A DNA stretch of 21,483 nt, taken from contig ML770066.1 of assembly GCA_009733575.1 (NCBI GenBank), positions 1 to 21,483 of the forward strand. The letters are read 5' to 3'. This document shows positions 17,247-21,483 of the stretch, one piece after another. Position 1 is the first letter of the stretch, and the number at the start of each line of letters is the position of its first letter. Source of the stretch: Gymnopus androsaceus JB14. Its lineage: Eukaryota > Basidiomycota > Agaricomycetes > Agaricales > Omphalotaceae. Made by a program: the position numbers and the translations under genes. The notes below the pieces were generated by a model. The model worked only from the letters and a program-made list of their open reading frames with translations. It did not search any database and was not told the origin of the DNA.

Positions 17247-18155
17247 TAGGAAACAGCAAACTTCAGAGGCATTTGTAGGCATAGGATAATTAACAATAGC
17301 CTCAACCTTTGAAGATTGAATTTCCATGCCACGTCTAGAAATGTGGTGGCCCAAGAAATCAAGTTTGGGCAAAAAGAACTTGCATTTTTTTGAATTCATG
17401 TAAAACTTATTTTTATGCAGAGCCTCAAGGATCAGACGAACATGTTCCGCATGCTCTTCTTCAGAATCAGACCAGATGACAATATCATCCACATAAATGT
17501 AACAAAATTTGCCAATGTACTTACAAAGGGCTTGCATTACACGTCGTTGATGGCAAGCAGGAGCGTTACAGAGTCCCTGTGGCATCACAGTCCACTCGTA
17601 CAAACCCAGTGGTGTATGTACAGTGCACAAAGGAATGGACTCATCATGCATGCGCGTGTGGAAAAACGAGTCTGTCATCTCCATTTTTCCCCAGATCTTG
17701 CGTTTTGCACAAGCTGCAATAATGTCATCTATACAAGGGAGAGGGTGCCGGTCAGGTACCATATTTGTGTTAACTTTCCTGAAATTGTTGACCCAATGAG
17801 GTAAGGTGCTTGGGTCTGCCTTGGGTATCAAGAAGGCAGGGGAGGAATAAGGCGAATTCGAGGGACAAATACCTCCAGCATCTAGATGTTGTTGGATAAG
17901 GGTAGACCAGGTATCCTGAAATTTCCGAGGCAAAGCGTAGCCTCAAGTCTGGATGATTTGATTGGCATCCTTCAGTGTAATCTTACATGTAATATCCTCA
18001 GGAAGGCTCAATGTATGAGCAATTGGAGTGAAGACGTCAGCGTAGTCTGTTTTAAATTTATCAGACAATTTGTCAAGACGTTCATGATTCTCAAGGTCTT
18101 TGATACGAGCATGAACAGCCACGACTACATCCAAACTGCAAACAGGGAATTCAGA
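17239..18155 (-). pseudogene. Reverse transcriptase domain of the chromovirus
   Basis: The frame reads the connecting region (HARIKDLENHERLDKLSDKF), then the finger and palm motifs: GGICPSNSPYSSPAFLIPKA, RKVNTNMVPDRHPLPCIDDI, FFHTRMHDESIPLCTVHTP, GLYEWTVMPQGLCNAPACHQ and the active site YIYVDDIVIWSD (YVDD at 17484-17495). LDFLGHHISRRGMEIQSSKV leads to the thumb. A TGA at 17943-17945 interrupts the start of the domain just before GYALPRKFQ. After CCFLGMV the frame enters the nested hAT element. The catalytic aspartates remain. Confidence 0.95.
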
Positions 18156-18875
18156 TCAAGTAAAACAACAAAAATCTTTATTATCGTAAATAAAAGTGAC
18201 AAGTTCAACAAGTACAAGCTTCTTTTGATCCAACAGGTCTTGTTGGTCAAGAAATAGACGTCTACGACGTTCTTTTGGAGACATAGGTAAAGGTGCAGGG
18301 ATACAGGTGATGGGGTGCAACAAATCAAAACCGGAAATCTTATCAATGACAGTCCGTGAGCTGTAGTCAATAACCAGGTTGTTATGTGTAAGGAAAGGAA
18401 GACTGAGGATCATTGGTGCACACAAAGATGGAACAATTAGGGCGCAAACTGTGCGCGAATACCAGGAGAGAGAAGGATCATTGATTTGGACTTTGCAGAA
18501 TTCATGTGAAGCAGAGGTTTCATTCGACCCAGAGGACATAGCAAGAGTCATCTCCTGGGGATGGTGCAGACGGTAACGTTTCAAGCCTAAGGAAGCTACC
18601 AGGTTAGCATGAATCAGAACAAAAGGACAAGCACTGTCCAAAAGTAAATTCTCAAGTGTGAATCCAACGGGACCATTAATCTTTGCCTGCCATTCAAGGT
18701 GGGGAAGTACAAGAGGCATGGAATCAGCACTCACTGAGGGAGCGGAACGAGCACAGACATGCTTGCGAGCAGGTTTAGGACTACGAGCAGCAGGATCATC
18801 TTTGTGATCTCGTAGTTGCTTATGAAGATCAGCCTCACGACTCGAGGTGTTCTCTTCATTCCAAGCATTCATGTG
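18156..18875 (-). pseudogene. Aspartic protease region of the chromovirus
   Basis: This continues the gag frame after the TGA at 18876-18878. It opens MNAWNEENTSSREADLHKQL with a basic low-complexity stretch, then carries the protease: active-site-like LLLDSACPFVLIHANLV (DSA where most relatives have DTG or DSG) and, further on, MILSLPFLTHNNLVIDY, typical of retropepsin-like folds of gypsy elements. It ends at TGA 18156-18158, after which the same frame runs into the reverse transcriptase. The changed active-site triplet could be decay or a variant, and I cannot tell which. Confidence 0.8.
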
Positions 18876-20592
18876 TCAAACCCCTTCATTGTCAGAGGAG
18901 TGACCTCTTTCCAAAGAACGACCACGTGAACAAGAGCGAGAATGAGAGCAATGGTGCAAACAAGACTTAGAGACACGTCTAAAAGGTCCCTCAGAGGAGC
19001 TATCACATCGACAAGTGTTACATCTGAACGAAGGAGAAACCAATTTGTGGCCAGGAACATCATTGTCATCATAATATTCACACTCAGGGTGTCTGGAGGG
19101 AACCATAGCAGCAACAGGACGGCGTACAGGCCTAGACACAGAATTGTAATTGAATCCATGGTCCAGGGCACCACCATAGATACCAGAACCAGATGTGGCA
19201 TGGATGATAGGGCGGGAACTGTAGATTGCGTGGATACCATGAGGTTGGATATTGAACAAGCCAGGAGCCGATGCAGGTTGACCAAAATCAGGGACATTGG
19301 TCAGCGGCAACCTGGACTGAACAGTGGCGACAGGATGAAGGGAAGTCTGAGCAATGGGGTTCTGTTTTAGTACAAGCTCGTACGGGATGCTATTGTTGGG
19401 AGAATGATCATGGCATTTCTTAGCAAAGGAGATATCTGCATCCATCAAAGGTCTGTAAGGCACGGAGAGTACAGGAGGCTTTTTTGTAGGGCACTGGCCA
19501 CCAATGTGACCTGCGTACAGGGTGTAGCATTGGAAACAACCCTCTATGGACATGAGTAGCGAGCATTGCAACAAGCTAAGCTTCGGAAATTTATGCAAAT
19601 CAGGAATAGACTGGAAGGAATTTGTGTGAGGCAGGTATTGATTGTTGCAAGTAGCTCCATGGCCATCAAACTTCTTCTGGACCTTTTTCTGCTCAGTGGC
19701 ATAAGATGGTCCACCAGGAGGACAATGCCTCTCAACACCTTGGCACTCCTTCTTCCATTCAGCGTAAGGTAGTTGTTCAGAGACTTTGCAGTCGACAAGG
19801 TCAGCACGGGACTTTTCCGGCAGTTTCTGGATGATTAGGACTTGGAGGACCTCATCAGGTTTGTGGAATTGGGTACCACGTAGAGAGCGGTTGTGACTCT
19901 CCATAAGAGTACACAACTTCAAGAAACCTCTGGGCTCATGGCGCATCACATAACCGTCCCTCTTCAAGTCATGCAGATGAGCCCAGTCGCTTCCCAAGAC
20001 ATGGTTGCAAATCTTGTCAAAGAAAGGACAACAGATGTAGTCCTTAGACGACTTGGGTTGGTCAGGATGCTTCTCAATCCAGGGTTTGTCTTTGAGGTCA
20101 GGCTCAATTTCAGCAATGATATCTCAAAGATTGTTCCACTTCATGAAACCTCGAATGAAATCCTTCTTCTTCACAGTGTCGTCTGTGATGGAGCATTCAT
20201 CATGATTGATGGTTGAATAATCAAAGTACTCTTTGAGCGCCTCAAGCGTCGGATGAGCAACTAACAACTGACAGCCAGTCTTAGTAGAGCCCATGTTGAC
20301 AAAGCCAGTACCGCTCAGATTAGAAGACATGTCGCCGGAGGAGTCTGAGTGTGAGGAGGGGGTTGGCAAGGGAGGCAGGGGAACAATGGCACTTTCTGGT
20401 GTCAGTGGAGTTGGGAGAGTTATGATCATTGTGACCTTCCGCCTTGCTGACAGGTTTGACTGCAGGAGTGAAGGTAGGCATTGGTTTTTGAGGTGTACCA
20501 ACAACCAAACTGTGGCAACATAGAGCGCACGCAGCCCTTTCTTTGCTGGAAGAGATGGGCTTTGTACTGGGCGAGGGTTTTCTACTGGTCAT
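18876..20592 (-). pseudogene. Gag of the chromovirus
   Basis: A candidate ATG is at 20592 (MTSRKPSPSTKPISSSKE) in a frame that differs from the main one, so a frameshift near 20450 is likely. The main frame then reads a Ser/Pro-rich lead, LLVAHPTLEALKEYFDYST, TGA at 20124-20126, DYICCPFFDKICNHVLGSDW, and a zinc-knuckle-like GCFQCYTLYAGHIGGQCP. That knuckle has spacing C-x2-C-x6-H-x4-C instead of the usual C-x2-C-x4-H-x4-C. The C-terminal part is basic with Arg/Ser-rich sequence (SHSRSCSRGRSLERGHSSD). A TGA at 18876-18878 separates it from protease in the same frame. Gag would form the particle and bind element RNA. Confidence 0.85.
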
Positions 20593-20909
20593 ACACCTAA
20601 ATCAAACAAGATTGTAAATGACCTGTTCAGGAAATGGCAAGTGTACAAGGACAAATTTAACAAGAATGTGGAACAAAGACAGTGATGGAGATATGCAAAC
20701 GCGTCAAGAAGCAAGACAAGAATCTACACCAATGGCATCAAGAACAAGAACCATGGAGCAAGATTTGGACAAGGAAGAAAGAGCACAATGCGTATGTCGC
20801 GTAAAAGAGAAGTTTGGAACATTTATAAAAGGGCAAGATAGAGAAAAAGGGAGTTAAGTTCGACAATAGGGCTTGTTGAATAGGCAGTGTAATAGATATC
20901 AAAAAAAAG
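20593..20909 (-). other. Leader of the chromovirus between 5' LTR and gag
   Basis: No coding sequence is seen. Directly inside the 5' LTR the minus strand reads CTTTTTTTTGATATC, without the TGG expected of a tRNA primer-binding site. The site is mutated, displaced, or the element used another priming scheme. Confidence 0.6.
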
Positions 20910-21154
20910 TGTAAATGTTGTGTATACGACGACACTCACAGTCGGACAACTTGATAGACACATGCTGTATTGGCAGGGGTCTACAGAGAATGAGAGATTG
21001 TACGATAAGGAGAGATGGTAGTTGAAAGTAAGAAACAACTAGCGTATGTAATATATGGAAGAGAGCTATAAGTAGTGCCGGATGCCGGAGGTTGGGGTAT
21101 GCCGAGTGCGGGGTATGTGGGGTATGTTGAGTTGTAAGCGCGAGAGCACTTACA
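20910..21154 (-). repeat. 5' LTR of the chromovirus
   Basis: This is the 245-bp partner of 12860-13104 with identical termini and length. It carries the element's promoter. Differences from the other LTR are almost all C/T or A/G, many within CpG/TpG/CpA contexts. Confidence 0.95.
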
Positions 21155-21159
21155 TTGGC
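21155..21159. repeat. Target-site duplication TTGGC, right copy
   Basis: TTGGC directly follows the LTR end TTACA and matches 12855-12859, marking the outer boundary of the retroelement. Confidence 0.9.
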
Positions 21160-21483
21160 ATGCTAATCATCATTTGAACACCCTTGAACACAACACATCC
21201 TTCGAGAGTTATAGACTGGGACTCCAAAGAGAGCTTGAATTTCAAACCCATGTTTTACGGCTTAACTTAAACAAGGTCATCAGAATATCATAAATTATAA
21301 ATGAACCAAGTGCACCGACTCTTTACCTACCTACCTTCCTTCCTTCCACAGCCACCTCAAGAGCGTCGCCACCAAGGTCAGACTATAGTTGCGGAGATGT
21401 ATTGAGAGCCTAGAAGGCGCGTTACGAGAATTCTAGTCAAATTGACCATGATGAACTCAATGGCAATCGCTGTCGCACCGACT
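21160..21483. other. Right flank without a recognised gene
   Basis: This is the original host DNA to the right of the retroelement insertion. It contains a short pyrimidine simple repeat (CTAC/CTTC units, about 21325-21348). No coding sequence is evident before the window ends. Confidence 0.5.

Larger units (their letters stand above)
12860..21154 (-). mobile_element. Ty3/gypsy chromodomain LTR retrotransposon (chromovirus), inactive
   Basis: This is a complete 8,295-bp element with two 245-bp LTRs, TGTAA..TTACA ends and a perfect 5-bp target duplication TTGGC (12855-12859 and 21155-21159). The order on the minus strand is 5' LTR (20910-21154), leader, gag, protease, reverse transcriptase, RNase H, integrase, chromodomain, polypurine tract and 3' LTR (12860-13104). 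Gag to RNase H lie in a single reading frame once in-frame stops are ignored, as in single-ORF chromoviruses. It is disabled by several TGA stops, two apparent frameshifts, a nested hAT insertion (15817-17238) and a further non-coding segment near 14.7-15.0 kb. An intact target duplication shows the two LTRs arrived together. Confidence 0.97.

Noticed and set aside
18869..19370. Long open frames on both strands in alternative frames over gag
   Set aside because: They are shadow frames of the gag-pol frame, which is identified by protein motifs and a continuous phase.

Overview
The window looks like nuclear DNA of a mushroom-type basidiomycete (Agaricomycetes). Its protein genes are broken by many short introns of about 43-67 nt with GT..AG (once apparently GC..AG) ends and CTNAC-like branch points. 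The recognisable proteins belong to fungal families: a Clp1 (clampless)-like regulator, an XPG/FEN1-type nuclease, a basidiomycete tyrosine-recombinase family, and chromodomain Ty3/gypsy and hAT elements. No rRNA, tRNA or CRISPR is visible. All identifications come from reading translations and splice signals; no database was searched.

Layout. 1-993: non-coding, ending in a pyrimidine-rich leader. 994-2624 (+): an intact six-exon gene for a 457-residue protein with an N-terminal SAP-like motif and an uncharacterised C-terminal domain. 2750-4560 (-): a seven-exon tyrosine recombinase (Crypton-like, R..HxxR..Y) convergent with it and carrying one apparent frameshift. 4561-5430: non-coding, with direct repeats and two adjacent near-perfect palindromes. 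5430-7269 (+): a scrambled region made of a first copy of a Ser/Pro-rich exon, a degenerate histone H2B copy, a second copy of the exon, and then the body of a Clp1-like gene with one apparent frameshift. 7572-9466 (+): an intact seven-exon XPG-family nuclease gene. 9467-11614: mostly featureless. 11615-12507 (-): a gene for a small secreted, probably GPI-anchored Ser/Thr-rich protein with an in-frame stop.

12860-21154 is a complete but dead 8,295-bp Ty3/gypsy chromovirus on the minus strand. It has 245-bp LTRs (TGTAA..TTACA), a 5-bp target duplication (TTGGC), a polypurine tract, and one gag-protease-RT-RNaseH-integrase-chromodomain reading frame. A 1,422-bp hAT deletion derivative (15817-17238, 8-bp target duplication ACCATACC) sits inside the RT-RNase H coding region. 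A further non-coding segment of about 300 bp lies between RNase H and integrase.

Main points of interest: the convergent SAP-like protein/tyrosine recombinase pair as a candidate two-gene mobile unit; CpG-type decay of the retroelement (nearly all LTR differences are transitions, and six of seven gag-pol stops are TGA at probable CGA Arg codons); an apparent inversion of a hairpin loop at one LTR end; the H2B fragment embedded between duplicated pieces of a Clp1-like gene; and a probable GC-AG intron next to the XPG start codon. The retroelement lies about 350 bp upstream of the secreted-protein gene in the same orientation, so it could affect that gene's promoter.
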